Notes: generated by a model not told the origin, from the sequence alone. 47,110 nucleotides of DNA from Draconibacterium orientale (GCA_020718205.1 DYSN01000018.1:1-47110), one strand, 5' to 3'; shown: positions 26,092 through 34,483, numbered from the stretch's first letter. Program-made: numbers and translations.

Positions 26092-27566
26092 CTATTCCGG
26101 AACTATTTTCTATCCGGTTGATTTTCCGTTTTGCTGCACAGTGAGCCAATAAACTCCGGGACTCAATTCCGACAGGTCAATTTGAGTTGAAATCTGATCT
26201 GATTTTTTCTCTAAACAAGCTTTCCTGATATTTCAAATATTTGAATGATAGCCTTTTGAGATTCGTTGAGAGTAATGTTCAACATATCCTGAGCCGGATT
26301 GGGCATCACAGAAAAAGTTTGTGGATTCAAATGGTTTGTTGCCGGGCATATTTCCGATTGGATATAGTTTTCCTTTACCACCGTACTTTGCATAGTGCCT
26401 GTGTTTATTGTTAGAGAAACATCGTATAAGCCTGGTTGTGTGAAAAATACCGATGGATTTTGCTCTGAACTGGTTTCGGGGCTTCCGCCTTCAAAATACC
26501 ATTGCCAGCTATCAATTTCCCCTGTGGACAAATCGGAGAAATGAACCTGTTCCCAATTGCAAATCTGCGTTTTATCTGCAGTGAAATCAGCCTGAAGAAC
26601 AATGGGTGGAGCGATTTTCCTTTTTATCATTCCCTGCGAACCACAAAGAAAACCGGTGTTGTTTTCGGTGAATTTAATTTTATAGATATGCGAATCGCCA
26701 GAGCCATTGTCTTCTACCACCCACGAATTGCCCCAATTGGTGGTTTTATAAACGTCTTCGTCAGTTCCGCCAATATAGGCACTGTCGGCATCGAACACAT
26801 GAACCCCTTGAAAATTATGGTATCCGGTTGCGAAATCATCCCAGGTTTCTCCACCATCGGTGGTAAAGAGAATTTCCCCGTCTTCGCTCCCAGCTACCCC
26901 AAAATCTTTATTAAAATCGACACCTATAAGAAATTTCCCAGGAGAACCCGAATAAATTTCAGTCCAAAAGCTTCCACCATTGGTCGATTTAGAAACCTTT
27001 TCGTTGGCTCCCACAATATAAAGTGTGGTGGCATCGGCATAGGCCAAATCCTGAATATTCTGATTGATTCCCAGAGAGCTCGTCCAGCTTTGGCCACCGT
27101 TACTAGTGATATAAACCGCAGAATTTTCGCTGTTTAAATTCGATACAACCGCTACATGCCGGGCATCCCAAAATTCCATATCCTGAAAAAACCAGATATC
27201 GCTTCCCACATTCATCCCGATCCAGGTGGCACCTCCATCGGTGGTTTTGGCAAAATAGTTATTCCATCCTGCTATAAAACCTGTGTCAGGCGAGGTAAAA
27301 CAAATGGCTTCGATTCCATCCTGATTCACGCCACTGAGAACAGTAGTCCAGGTATCGCCGCCATCGGTGGTTTTTATCACTACTCCTTCGGCATCGTAGG
27401 TATACTGCATTCCGGCAGCATATCCCACCAGATTTTGACCTGGAGGAAAACTGATGTCGAAAAGGATATAATCGGTGCCGCTATCTAAATCTTCCCAATC
27501 CTGGGCAAATAAACTTGAGCTTAAAAAGCAAGCGAAAATTGAAATAAAAAGTAAAAAACGATTCTA
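26092..27566 (-). pseudogene. Decayed BNR/Ycf48-like repeat, PKD, T9SS-sorted secreted protein
   Basis: One continuous 405-residue piece is open from 27428 to 26211: repeats of the type TTDGGDTW, TTDGGATWIGM and TSNGGQSW (photosystem-stability or BNR-like propeller), then a PKD domain (HFSDLSTGEIDSWQWYFEGG), then the beginning of a T9SS type A sorting domain (NPAQDMLNITL). The ends are broken. At the N-terminus a good signal peptide (FLLFISIFACFLSSSLFAQ) extends upstream to 27566, where TAG stands in place of the expected ATG, as if one T were lost from CATATG. At the C-terminus TAG at 26213-26211 ends the frame. Shifting by +1 recovers the sorting domain (ISTQIDLSELSPGVYWLTVQ). A further in-frame TAG at 26112-26110 precedes KIVPE and the terminal TAG. 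Confidence 0.8.
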
Positions 27567-27745
27567 TGTTTAGGTTTTGTTTGGTTAATTTGATGTTTCT
27601 AATGTCAGGGTTCTCCAATAGGAGGCTGTAAATATAGAAACAAAAATTTAAAGTTCTTCCCGGCATAAATCACCAACTTGGTTTCATAACATGATTGCCG
27701 GAAAATCTGAATGGGAATTAGTATGTATATAAAATTTATATCTAT

Positions 27746-29131
27746 ATGATTAATAGATTTTTAATAATTTTGGCACTGACGCTTTTGGTAAGTTCTTTAT
27801 CAGCACAATCCATTCAATTTTCGTCGAAGGGGAAAATAAACTAACCCATCTCTGCCGAGGATGAAATCATACTCGAATCCATTCAGTATAAAACATTTCT
27901 GTTTTTTCTTCATGAGCATCATAAAACAAAAGGATTGGTGAAAGACCGCGCTGCAGCCCGGGCTCCCGCGAGTATTGCTGCCACAGGGTTCGGATTGCCT
28001 TCGTTTGCTATTGGTGCCGAGCGCAATTGGATTTCGCGGAAAGATGCGGCTCAGATAACCCTCAATATTCTCCGCTTTTTTGCCAATTCCAACCAAAGTG
28101 CCGATACCAATGCCACCGGTTACAAAGGATTTTATTATCATTTTATTGGCCTTGAAACCGGAACCCGAACCCGGCATTGTGAGCTTTCGAGCATCGACAC
28201 CGGAATACTGATGATGGGAATTATTTTCGCCCGAAACTACTATGACCAAGCCAACGCTACCGAAACGGAAATCAGGAATTTGGCGGCTTTTCTTTTGGGA
28301 AGGCTCGAGTGGGACTTTTTCCTGATGAACACCACCGACAAGTTTAACAAAACCCTTTCCATGGGTTTTACTCCAGAACAAGGTGTTCGCGATTTTGGCT
28401 GGGCTGGATACAGCGAAGGGTTGTTCCTATACATTTTGGCGGCAGGCACCGGAATGGAAAATGTGGAAGAAAGCCACGAAGCCTGGCTCAAAACCTATAA
28501 ATGGCAAACTCCCTACGAAGAACTTTCGCATGTGGCTTTTCCGCCGCTCTTCGGACATCAGTTTTCACATTCCTTTATCGATTTTAGGGGTTTGGGTGAT
28601 AAGTATATGAAATCCTAAGGAATAGACTATTTCGAAAACTCACGAAGAGCCACTTATGTGCAACGCCAATATGCCATAGACAATCCAAAAGGTTGAGTGG
28701 GTTACGATTCGTTGTGTTGGGGAATTACTGCCAGCGACGGCCCCTCGTCAAAATATAATTTCGACGACAAGGAATTTTCAGCTTATGCAGGCCGCGGTAC
28801 CAGCGGACCCGATTATAATTATTTCGACGATGGAACCATTGCACCTTATGGCTCGTTTTCTTCGTTACCTTTTGCCCCGGAAATTGTTGTTCCCACCGTA
28901 AAATCACTGAATACGAAATATGCTCATCAACTTTGGGGGAAATATGGCTACTACGATTCCTTTAACCTGACAGCAGGTTGGTTCGACCACTATTTTATCG
29001 GAATAGACCAGAGGCCCATGCTCATGATGATCGAAAACTTTAGAACCGGATTCGTTTGGAATTATGTAATGAAAGACCCCATAATTCAAAGCGAACTGAA
29101 TAAATTAGGTTACGAGTATTTGAGCAAGTAA
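27746..29131 (+). pseudogene. Decayed secreted glycoamylase-family (GH144-like) glycoside hydrolase
   Basis: A single reading frame from ATG 27746 (signal peptide FLIILALTLLVSSLSAQ) to 29131 would encode about 460 residues, the normal length of PF10091/GH144-type proteins. It is interrupted by three in-frame stops: TAA at 27842-27844, TAA at 28616-28618, and TGA at 28694-28696. No frameshift is needed to join the pieces. Family signatures are SIAATGFGLPSFAIGAERNW, GFYYHFIGLETGTR, ELSSIDTGILMMGI, GHQFSHSFIDFRG, GIDYFENSRRATYV and CWGITASDGP. Characterised GH144 members cut beta-1,2-glucan. The TGA may be a Trp codon changed by one base and the second TAA a former Lys codon (inference). It lies divergent from another decayed gene. 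Confidence 0.85.
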
Positions 29132-29140
29132 ATTCAGGAT

Positions 29141-29713
29141 TTACAGCTCTTCCATTTGAATGATTTTGTTCAGAATGGCATAGACAGTGAGCCCCGAAAC
29201 CGATTTAATTCCCAGTTTACGGGTGATATTCTTGCGGTGAGTAATGACAGTATGTACACTGATAAACAGACTGTCGGCAATCTCCTTATTGGTTTTGCCC
29301 AGCGCTATTTCGCGGAGAATGTCTTTTTCCCGCTCGCTGATTTCCGACTCATCTTCTTCATCTTCTGCGGGTCGTTCAGAAAGGGAAATATTTCTTTTTA
29401 TATTCTTAATCACTTGATTTTCATCATCGTCAAGATATAAAATCTCCGCATTAAAACCATCGTCGGTGCTGTTGACGGGTTTGTTATTGAACACTTTAAC
29501 TATCCGCAAATTGAGTGACTGAAGTTTCTGAAAATTCAGCGAGGGTAAAAAGCTTTCGTGAATATAGAGCAAATTGGGGTTGTTATCTACCAATAGCCTC
29601 GAAAACTCTTTCAAATCGCCTGTGGTGAACAGCTTTTGCTGAACAGAGAATTCCTTAAAAAGCAATTCCAGTCCTTTTCTATAAACAAACTCCGGTATGG
29701 CTATTACAATCAT
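29141..29713 (-). CDS. LuxR/NarL-type transcriptional regulator with a degenerate receiver domain
   Basis: 190 residues from the ATG at 29713; an alternative ATG at 29731 overlaps the upstream gene. Residues 1-115 have the size and pattern of a receiver domain, but the acidic N-terminal cluster is missing and the expected phospho-Asp is replaced (NLLYIHESFLPSL). An acidic linker (RPAEDEEDESE) leads to a canonical LuxR HTH: ISEREKDILREIALGKTNKE, then SLFISVHTVITHRKNITRKL. Start and upstream stop are separated by one base, so it is co-translated with the hemerythrin-like protein. It is probably controlled by that protein or by a small ligand rather than by phosphorylation. Confidence 0.88.
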   Translation of the reverse strand: MIVIAIPEFVYRKGLELLFKEFSVQQKLFTTGDLKEFSRLLVDNNPNLLYIHESFLPSLNFQKLQSLNLRIVKVFNNKPVNSTDDGFNAEILYLDDDENQVIKNIKRNISLSERPAEDEEDESEISEREKDILREIALGKTNKEIADSLFISVHTVITHRKNITRKLGIKSVSGLTVYAILNKIIQMEEL

Positions 29714-29714
29714 G

Positions 29715-30446
29715 TCAGCTGAATTTTGCAATCAATTTCTTTTCCATCTCTTCTATCATGGGCACTAAAACCATATTTTCTATGCGGCTATGGTCGTTCA
29801 AATCGTTTTCCAATTTAAACAGCGCATTGAGCACCTGATTTTTAAGATAGCTGTCCTGGTTTTTTGGTAAGTATTTTATCAGAATATTCTTTAGGTCGAA
29901 CAGTTTCGATTCTATATCAGAGTGCTCCTTGGCATAGCTTGAAATGGGATTTTCTGCAATCCGCTGCATGAGCGACTTGTCGGCAACATCTTTATGAAAG
30001 GCCTCGTAAACCTGCACCACATATGGATAAACAGATTTTTCTTCAAGTTTGACGTGGGTATATAATTCGGTTTTGTACTCTTCGAAAAAATTGCGAACCA
30101 ACAGAAACTGTTTCTGGTCGAGAACCGAGTGTTGAATCAAAGCATTGATTCGATTTTCGATTTCAGGGATCACCCTTTCCAGATAATATTGATGGGTTGC
30201 TTTCAAATAATTGACTACTTTGTTTGCAGGAACCGACTGAATTTTAAGCGTTTTGTGAATGTCCTGATCCAAAAAAGCGTTTACAATAACCAGAAAAAAA
30301 TCGATATCGGTGCCATTTTCAGCGCAAACTGCTCCAATGCTTTGATCGCCAAACCCCAACTGGATTCCCAGCCGGTTGATAACGGGCAACAGCAAATGGT
30401 TGTGGTGAATGGCATCGGCCATTTTCATTTCTTTATCGATGAACAT
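29715..30446 (-). CDS. Hemerythrin-domain protein, RIC/YtfE/ScdA-like
   Basis: 243 residues from the ATG at 30446. The much longer open frame to 30722 is rejected because a -7 promoter box lies at 30461-30468. Residues 10-60 resemble the ScdA N-terminal domain (INRLGIQLGFGDQSIGAVC) but lack its Cys pair. Residues 80-235 form a hemerythrin-like four-helix bundle with possible di-iron ligands His85, His131, Glu135, His175, His219 and Glu223. The HxxxE spacings match those of Escherichia coli YtfE (repair of iron centres), which handles nitric oxide and damaged iron-sulfur clusters. It is coupled to a LuxR-type regulator one base downstream, suggesting an O2-, NO- or iron-sensing pair (inference). 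Confidence 0.88.
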   Translation of the reverse strand: MFIDKEMKMADAIHHNHLLLPVINRLGIQLGFGDQSIGAVCAENGTDIDFFLVIVNAFLDQDIHKTLKIQSVPANKVVNYLKATHQYYLERVIPEIENRINALIQHSVLDQKQFLLVRNFFEEYKTELYTHVKLEEKSVYPYVVQVYEAFHKDVADKSLMQRIAENPISSYAKEHSDIESKLFDLKNILIKYLPKNQDSYLKNQVLNALFKLENDLNDHSRIENMVLVPMIEEMEKKLIAKFS

Positions 30447-30460
30447 AGCTTTTTTTTTTG

Positions 30461-30468
30461 CAAAGATA
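30461..30468 (-). promoter_or_regulatory. -7 box for the hemerythrin-LuxR operon
   Basis: TATCTTTG on the minus strand, exact TAnnTTTG match, 14 nt upstream of the ATG at 30446. It fixes the start inside the longer open frame. No -33 box was identified. Confidence 0.5.
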
Positions 30469-30579
30469 ACACGAAAACAGGCAAGATAAATCACTGGCAA
30501 AATATCCTTAAATATGGGGATACATGAGCTAAATCGCCATTTATCTAAATCTTCCAATGCTGATAAAACTCCAATCGCT

Positions 30580-30614
30580 TTTGGCTGTTCATTTAAAATT
30601 GATTTGTAAGTTTG
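30580..30614 (+). promoter_or_regulatory. Candidate promoter of the thioredoxin-like gene
   Basis: TTTG (30580-30583) and TAAGTTTG (30607-30614) are separated by 23 nt, slightly more than the usual 19-21. The -7 box ends 10 nt before the ATG at 30625. Confidence 0.4.
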
Positions 30615-30624
30615 TAAAAAAAGC

Positions 30625-31152
30625 ATGTCGAAATATAAAATCGTTTTTATCCTTTTAGGCTTCTTCGCCCTTGGTTCAGGTGCTTCGAGCCAGAATTTAG
30701 TGGTTATTGATACCACCATCAACCGCGAAATTTTATTGGGGGTAGTGAATAAAGAGGGGCTATCGCTTCCTGTATTTTTGAAAAACTGGGAAGAAGCCTA
30801 TAACAACTATCAGCCCGCCGCCACCACAGTGGGCCTGTTGAAGAAGTATTTTCGCAAGAATAAAAATGTGACAATTCAGGTGTTTTTTGGAAGTTGGTGT
30901 GGCGATAGTCAGGATCAGTTGCCCAATTTTGTGAAGCTGCAAGACCAGGCAAAAATAAAACGTGTGGAGTATTTTGCCCTCAATCGAAAAAAATACATGC
31001 CCCAAATGGATACTTCGTTTTATCGTATTCAATTTGTCCCCACCTTTATTGTTTATCGCGATGGTAAGGAAGCAGGCCGAATTGTCGAAACTCCCAACGA
31101 AAGTTTAGAGAAAGATTTGTGGAATATTCTTAATGCCAAAAAAGAAGAATAG
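30625..31152 (+). CDS. Secreted thioredoxin-family protein
   Basis: 175 residues. The signal peptide ends near GASSQN. The thioredoxin fold is visible from about residue 60: VTIQVFFGSWCGDSQDQLPN, then RIQFVPTFIVYRDGKEAGRI with the cis-Pro. The active site WCGDS has one Cys (Cys92) instead of CxxC. This WCGDS subgroup occurs widely in Bacteroidota and probably acts as a one-cysteine thiol protein in the periplasm. The panC gene follows on the same strand after 54 bp. Confidence 0.85.
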   Translation: MSKYKIVFILLGFFALGSGASSQNLVVIDTTINREILLGVVNKEGLSLPVFLKNWEEAYNNYQPAATTVGLLKKYFRKNKNVTIQVFFGSWCGDSQDQLPNFVKLQDQAKIKRVEYFALNRKKYMPQMDTSFYRIQFVPTFIVYRDGKEAGRIVETPNESLEKDLWNILNAKKEE

Positions 31153-31206
31153 CCATTATTATTCATTGATAAATTATTGATTACAAATCATATAAAACCA
31201 CATGAC

Positions 31207-32040
31207 ATGGAAGTATTAACCACAGTTTTAGAAACTCAAAACCTTATGAAATTGCTGCGGAGTCAAGGGAAATCAATTGGCTTTGTGCCTACCATGGGTG
31301 CTTTGCATCATGGACATATTTCCTTAGTTCAACAAGCTGTGAATGAGAATGATGTAGTAGTTTCTAGTATTTTTGTGAATCCCATTCAGTTTAACAACCC
31401 GGATGATTTGGAAAAATACCCCAGAACTTTTGAATCGGATGTGGAAATGCTTAATCAAGCAGGATGCAACTATATTTTTTACCCTACCGTAAGCGAGATG
31501 TATCCCGATAAAGTGACAAAATCCTATGAATTCGGGGCTTTGGAAATGGTAATGGAGGGAGCTTTTCGACCCGGACATTTCAATGGAGTTGCCGTGGTGG
31601 TTCATAAACTGTTTGATATTGTTCAGCCCCATAAAGCCTATTTTGGCAAAAAGGATTATCAGCAATTGGCTGTGATTCGGATGTTGGTGGAGATGGAGAA
31701 AATCCCCATTACCATTGTTGCTGCCGAAACCGTGAGAGAGCCCAGCGGCCTTGCAATGAGTAGCCGAAACATGCGTTTGTCGGAAACCGATAGAGAGAAG
31801 GCAGCTCAAATCAGCAAGACGCTGAGCTGGGTAAAATCGCAAAAAGGTTTATTGAGCATTAAAGAGTTGGAAGAGATGGCTTTGTCTAGATTAAAACCCG
31901 ATTTCAACCCCGAATATTTTCAAATTGTTAATGCATTTACGCTTCAGCCTGTAAATAGCTGGACAGATGCCCCCAAATTGGTGGCTTGCGTGGCAGCCCA
32001 TATTGGCGGCGTTAGGCTCATAGATAATTTGGAACTATAA
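31207..32040 (+). CDS. panC: Pantothenate synthetase
   Basis: 277 residues from the ATG at 31207; the longer frame from 31177 adds ten residues upstream of the usual N-terminus. Joins pantoate and beta-alanine with ATP to make pantothenate. Motifs are VPTMGALHHGH (adenylate-binding HxGH), SIFVNPIQFN, FRPGHFNGVAVVVHKLF, AYFGKKDYQQLAVIRMLV and GLAMSSRNMRLS. No panB or panD is adjacent. It converges on oxyR with 11 nt between the stops. Confidence 0.96.
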   Translation: MEVLTTVLETQNLMKLLRSQGKSIGFVPTMGALHHGHISLVQQAVNENDVVVSSIFVNPIQFNNPDDLEKYPRTFESDVEMLNQAGCNYIFYPTVSEMYPDKVTKSYEFGALEMVMEGAFRPGHFNGVAVVVHKLFDIVQPHKAYFGKKDYQQLAVIRMLVEMEKIPITIVAAETVREPSGLAMSSRNMRLSETDREKAAQISKTLSWVKSQKGLLSIKELEEMALSRLKPDFNPEYFQIVNAFTLQPVNSWTDAPKLVACVAAHIGGVRLIDNLEL

Positions 32041-32051
32041 CTGAAAGAAAC

Positions 32052-33017
32052 CTATTGATTCTGGGTCGGCAAATGGTTTTTCCACTCCACCAGCATTCCC
32101 CTGTCTTTACTCAGCAGGGAAGGGGGAACGGATGATTTTATTTCCTTGGCCAATTCTTCTATAAGTTTGGTTTTCTGAAATTTACGCGTAAAAACTAAGC
32201 TCACTTCCCGCAGTGGCACCATGTTTTCAAAATGGCGCACCTGTTGCCTTTTGTTGTCATCCATATCGAACCACGACAATTCCGGAATCAAAGTATAGCC
32301 TCCCTCCTTGTCAATTATTTTAATCAGGGTATCAAGATTTCCCCCTTCAAATTCAAAGGGAAGCTCCGAAGCCGAATAATGGTGAATATCGCAAAGGTTT
32401 ACCACCTGATGCCGAAAGCAGTGACCATCGGTTAGAAGCCATATATCGTCGGTTTTTATCTGAGTCACATTAACCACTTGTTGCTTGTTATAAGGATGGT
32501 TCTTGCTGCTGTAGATAAGCATTTCTTCATAATACAGGGGCATTTCGAAAACCCCTTTTTCGTTGAGTGGTGTTACTAAAATGCCCACGTCAATGATTCC
32601 TTTGAGTAGACTTTCGGCTATTCGCTCAGTTACCATCTCTTTCACTTTGAGGTCGACTCCGGGGAATTTTCGCCTAAACTCACCACTGAATCGCGGCAAT
32701 AAATAGGGCGAAATGGTTGGAATTACTCCAATGTGGAGCTCCCCGGTCATGATATCCTTACTTTCGCTGGCAATCACTTCAATCTTTTTCCATTCGGCCA
32801 AAACATCCCTCGCCTGCTCAATAATCTTTTCTCCTGCAATGGTGGGAACTACAGGTTGCTTGCTCCGGTCGAAAATAATAACCCCCAAATCTTCTTCCAT
32901 CTTTTTAATCTGCATACTCAACGTTGGCTGGGTGACAAAGCATTTGTCGGCAGCTGTGGCAAAATGACGATAAGTGTCCACTGCCACTATGTATTCCAAT
33001 TGTATTAAACTAACCAT
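32052..33017 (-). CDS. oxyR: Hydrogen peroxide-sensing LysR-type regulator OxyR
   Basis: 321 residues from the ATG at 33017 (MVSLIQLEYIVAVDTYRHF). The longer frame to 33131 crosses the promoter and operator and is rejected. The N-terminal LysR HTH includes FATAADKCFVTQPTLSMQIK. The regulatory domain has the OxyR redox pair Cys200 and Cys209 in TDGHCFRHQVVNLC, nine residues apart as in E. coli Cys199/Cys208. It is divergent from dps, with a candidate OxyR operator in the 133-bp gap. The -7 box ends 4 nt before the ATG, so its transcript may be leaderless. Confidence 0.94.
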   Translation of the reverse strand: MVSLIQLEYIVAVDTYRHFATAADKCFVTQPTLSMQIKKMEEDLGVIIFDRSKQPVVPTIAGEKIIEQARDVLAEWKKIEVIASESKDIMTGELHIGVIPTISPYLLPRFSGEFRRKFPGVDLKVKEMVTERIAESLLKGIIDVGILVTPLNEKGVFEMPLYYEEMLIYSSKNHPYNKQQVVNVTQIKTDDIWLLTDGHCFRHQVVNLCDIHHYSASELPFEFEGGNLDTLIKIIDKEGGYTLIPELSWFDMDDNKRQQVRHFENMVPLREVSLVFTRKFQKTKLIEELAKEIKSSVPPSLLSKDRGMLVEWKNHLPTQNQ

Positions 33018-33021
33018 TTGG

Positions 33022-33029
33022 CAAATATA
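33022..33029 (-). promoter_or_regulatory. -7 box for oxyR
   Basis: TATATTTG on the minus strand, an exact match, separated from the ATG at 33017 by 4 nt. It overlaps the first half-site of the putative OxyR operator, as expected for autorepression. Confidence 0.5.
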
Positions 33030-33062
33030 GAGAAAATCTATATGAGTATAGTTATTATTGAT
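33027..33062. promoter_or_regulatory. Candidate OxyR operator between oxyR and dps
   Basis: The order is ATAG (33027-33030), 7 nt, CTAT (33038-33041), 6 nt, ATAG (33048-33051), 7 nt, TGAT (33059-33062). This follows the known OxyR pattern ATAG-n7-CTAT-n7-ATAG-n7-CTAT, with one spacer short by one and the last half-site degenerate. The left half is a perfect palindrome, ATAGA-n5-TCTAT. It abuts the dps -33 box and overlaps the oxyR -7 box. Confidence 0.6.
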
Positions 33063-33093
33063 TTGACTTATGAATATTTTGAGTATATTTTTG
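33062..33093 (+). promoter_or_regulatory. Promoter of dps
   Basis: TTTG (33062-33065), 20 nt, TATTTTTG (33086-33093): an exact match to the Bacteroidota -33/-7 consensus and spacing. The start would be near 33097, leaving a leader of about 50 nt before the ATG at 33151. Confidence 0.75.
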
Positions 33094-33150
33094 CAGCGTA
33101 AACAGAATTTAATCAATAAGAAAGAAACCAAAAAAAGAAAGGATTAAAAA

Positions 33151-33618
33151 ATGAACAGAATAGGATTAGACAAAGAAAAAGTAACAGAATTAAGCTTGTT
33201 ATTGAATGATTTATTGGCCAATTACCAGGTTTTTTATAGCAACATAAGAGGATTTCACTGGAACGTGAAAGGAGAGAAGTTTTTTGAGCTCCACATCAAG
33301 TTCGAAGAATTGTATAACGACCTTATTTTAAAAATTGACGAATTGGCCGAAAGGATTTTAACCCTGAGTTCGGAGCCGGAATATCGGTTTTCAAAATATC
33401 CGGAGATAGCTGAAATAAAAGAAGCATCTCAAACCCAGAATGGTATGAAAGATATGGAGGTTATAGTTGATGGTCTGGGCATTTTGATTAAAAAGCAGCG
33501 TTCCATTTTATTGTTGAGCGGAGAAGCCGACGACGAAGGAACAAGCAGTTTGATGAGCGATTACATAAGAGAACAGGAAAAATTAGTATGGATGTATTCC
33601 GCTTTCCCGGGCAGATAA
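33151..33618 (+). CDS. dps: Dps family ferritin-like DNA-protection protein
   Basis: 155 residues. Dps dodecamers oxidise and store iron with peroxide and can bind DNA. Ferroxidase residues His36 (GFHWNVKG), His48, Asp63 and Glu67 have the same spacing as the classical Dps set. The C-terminal helix (SLMSDYIREQEKLVWMYSAF) is typical. It is divergent from oxyR, with a perfect promoter and a probable OxyR site directly upstream, so peroxide induction is likely. A long inverted repeat follows the stop codon. Confidence 0.94.
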   Translation: MNRIGLDKEKVTELSLLLNDLLANYQVFYSNIRGFHWNVKGEKFFELHIKFEELYNDLILKIDELAERILTLSSEPEYRFSKYPEIAEIKEASQTQNGMKDMEVIVDGLGILIKKQRSILLLSGEADDEGTSSLMSDYIREQEKLVWMYSAFPGR

Positions 33619-33630
33619 TACCAAATACAA

Positions 33631-33658
33631 ACAATTCATAATCCAATAAATGAATTGT
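33631..33658. repeat. Inverted repeat downstream of dps
   Basis: ACAATTCAT (33631-33639) and ATGAATTGT (33650-33658) can form a 9-bp AT-rich hairpin with a 10-nt loop. There is no clear T-run, so it is a weak terminator at best. Confidence 0.5.
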
Positions 33659-33681
33659 ATAATGCCGATGCAATAGCTGTT

Positions 33682-33703
33682 TAGTCCAATTCATATTGGA
33701 CTA
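33682..33703. repeat. Inverted repeat upstream of the peroxiredoxin gene
   Basis: TAGTCCAAT (33682-33690) and ATTGGACTA (33695-33703) pair over 9 bp around TCAT. It could be an operator or an RNA hairpin in the dps-prx intergenic region. Confidence 0.5.
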
Positions 33704-33759
33704 TTACAGATATGCTTTCGGTATAAATAGAATTTAAACCAATAAAAAAAACTAAAGTT

Positions 33760-34428
33760 ATGGAAGAAAAAGTAAAAAAAGGAATGCCCTTATTGGGCGA
33801 TGAGTTCCCAAAAATGACCGTTCAAACCACCCATGGAATGAAAACCCTACCCGATGATTACAGCGGAAAATGGTTTGTATTGTTCAGCCATCCCGCCGAT
33901 TTCACTCCCGTTTGTACCACTGAGTTTATAGCTTTTCAGGAGCGTTACGACAAATTCAGAGCACTGAATTGCGAGTTAATAGGAATGAGTGTTGATCAGG
34001 TATTCTCTCATATTAAATGGGAAGAGTGGATTAAAGACAACATGAATGTTCAAATTGAGTTCCCTATTATCGCCGATACCGGAAAAGTAGCCGACGAGTT
34101 GGGATTAATTCACCCCGGAAAAGGAACCAATACCGTAAGAGCGGTGTTTATTGTAGACCCAATTGGTAAATTCCGTATCATTTTCTATTACCCACAGGAA
34201 TTGGGAAGAAATATGGACGAAATCCTGAGAGCACTCGAAGGCATGCAGGTTTCCGATGCCAACAAAGTGGCTATGCCAGCGCAGTGGCCTAATAATGAGC
34301 ATTTTGGTGCCAGAGTTATTGTACCACCCGCCACCAATGTATTCGATGCCAAACAACGTTTGGAAAGAGCCAAAAACGGCGAGTTCGAGTGTTTAGACTG
34401 GTGGTTATGCCACAAAGAACTTAAATAG
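33760..34428 (+). CDS. Peroxiredoxin (Prx6/archaeal Tpx type)
   Basis: 222 residues. The peroxidatic cysteine is Cys52 in [13 protein letters not shown]. Two C-terminal cysteines, Cys211 and Cys217 ([12 protein letters not shown]), have the spacing of thermophilic archaeal Prx enzymes, in which a C-terminal Cys resolves the disulfide. The length is that of Prx6 rather than AhpC. It reduces peroxides. It follows dps on the same strand, and with oxyR forms a peroxide-defence cluster, although no good OxyR site is seen directly upstream. Confidence 0.94.
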   Translation: MEEKVKKGMPLLGDEFPKMTVQTTHGMKTLPDDYSGKWFVLFSHPADFTPVCTTEFIAFQERYDKFRALNCELIGMSVDQVFSHIKWEEWIKDNMNVQIEFPIIADTGKVADELGLIHPGKGTNTVRAVFIVDPIGKFRIIFYYPQELGRNMDEILRALEGMQVSDANKVAMPAQWPNNEHFGARVIVPPATNVFDAKQRLERAKNGEFECLDWWLCHKELK

Positions 34429-34451
34429 TTTGTTCATTTTGATTTCTTTTG

Positions 34452-34483
34452 AAAAACCGCCAGTAACATTGGGCGGTTTTTTT
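34452..34483 (+). terminator. Terminator of the peroxiredoxin gene
   Basis: AAACCGCC (34454-34461) pairs with GGCGGTTT (34472-34479) around 10 nt, with a run of seven T from 34477. Confidence 0.85.

Noticed and set aside
27800..28381. 193-codon ORF antisense to the glycoside hydrolase pseudogene
   Set aside because: It is a shadow of the conserved plus-strand frame and has no recognisable motif.
27746..29131. Stop-codon recoding or readthrough in the glycoside hydrolase gene
   Set aside because: Both TAA and TGA are involved, all three stops end ordinary genes elsewhere in the window, and the neighbouring gene is also broken with indels; decay is simpler.
30447..30722. N-terminal extension of the hemerythrin protein from the longest open frame
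   Set aside because: It has no family similarity, contains the promoter box at 30461-30468, and overlaps the divergent thioredoxin-like gene.
33018..33131. N-terminal extension of OxyR from the longest open frame
   Set aside because: It spans the oxyR promoter and operator and precedes the standard LysR start.
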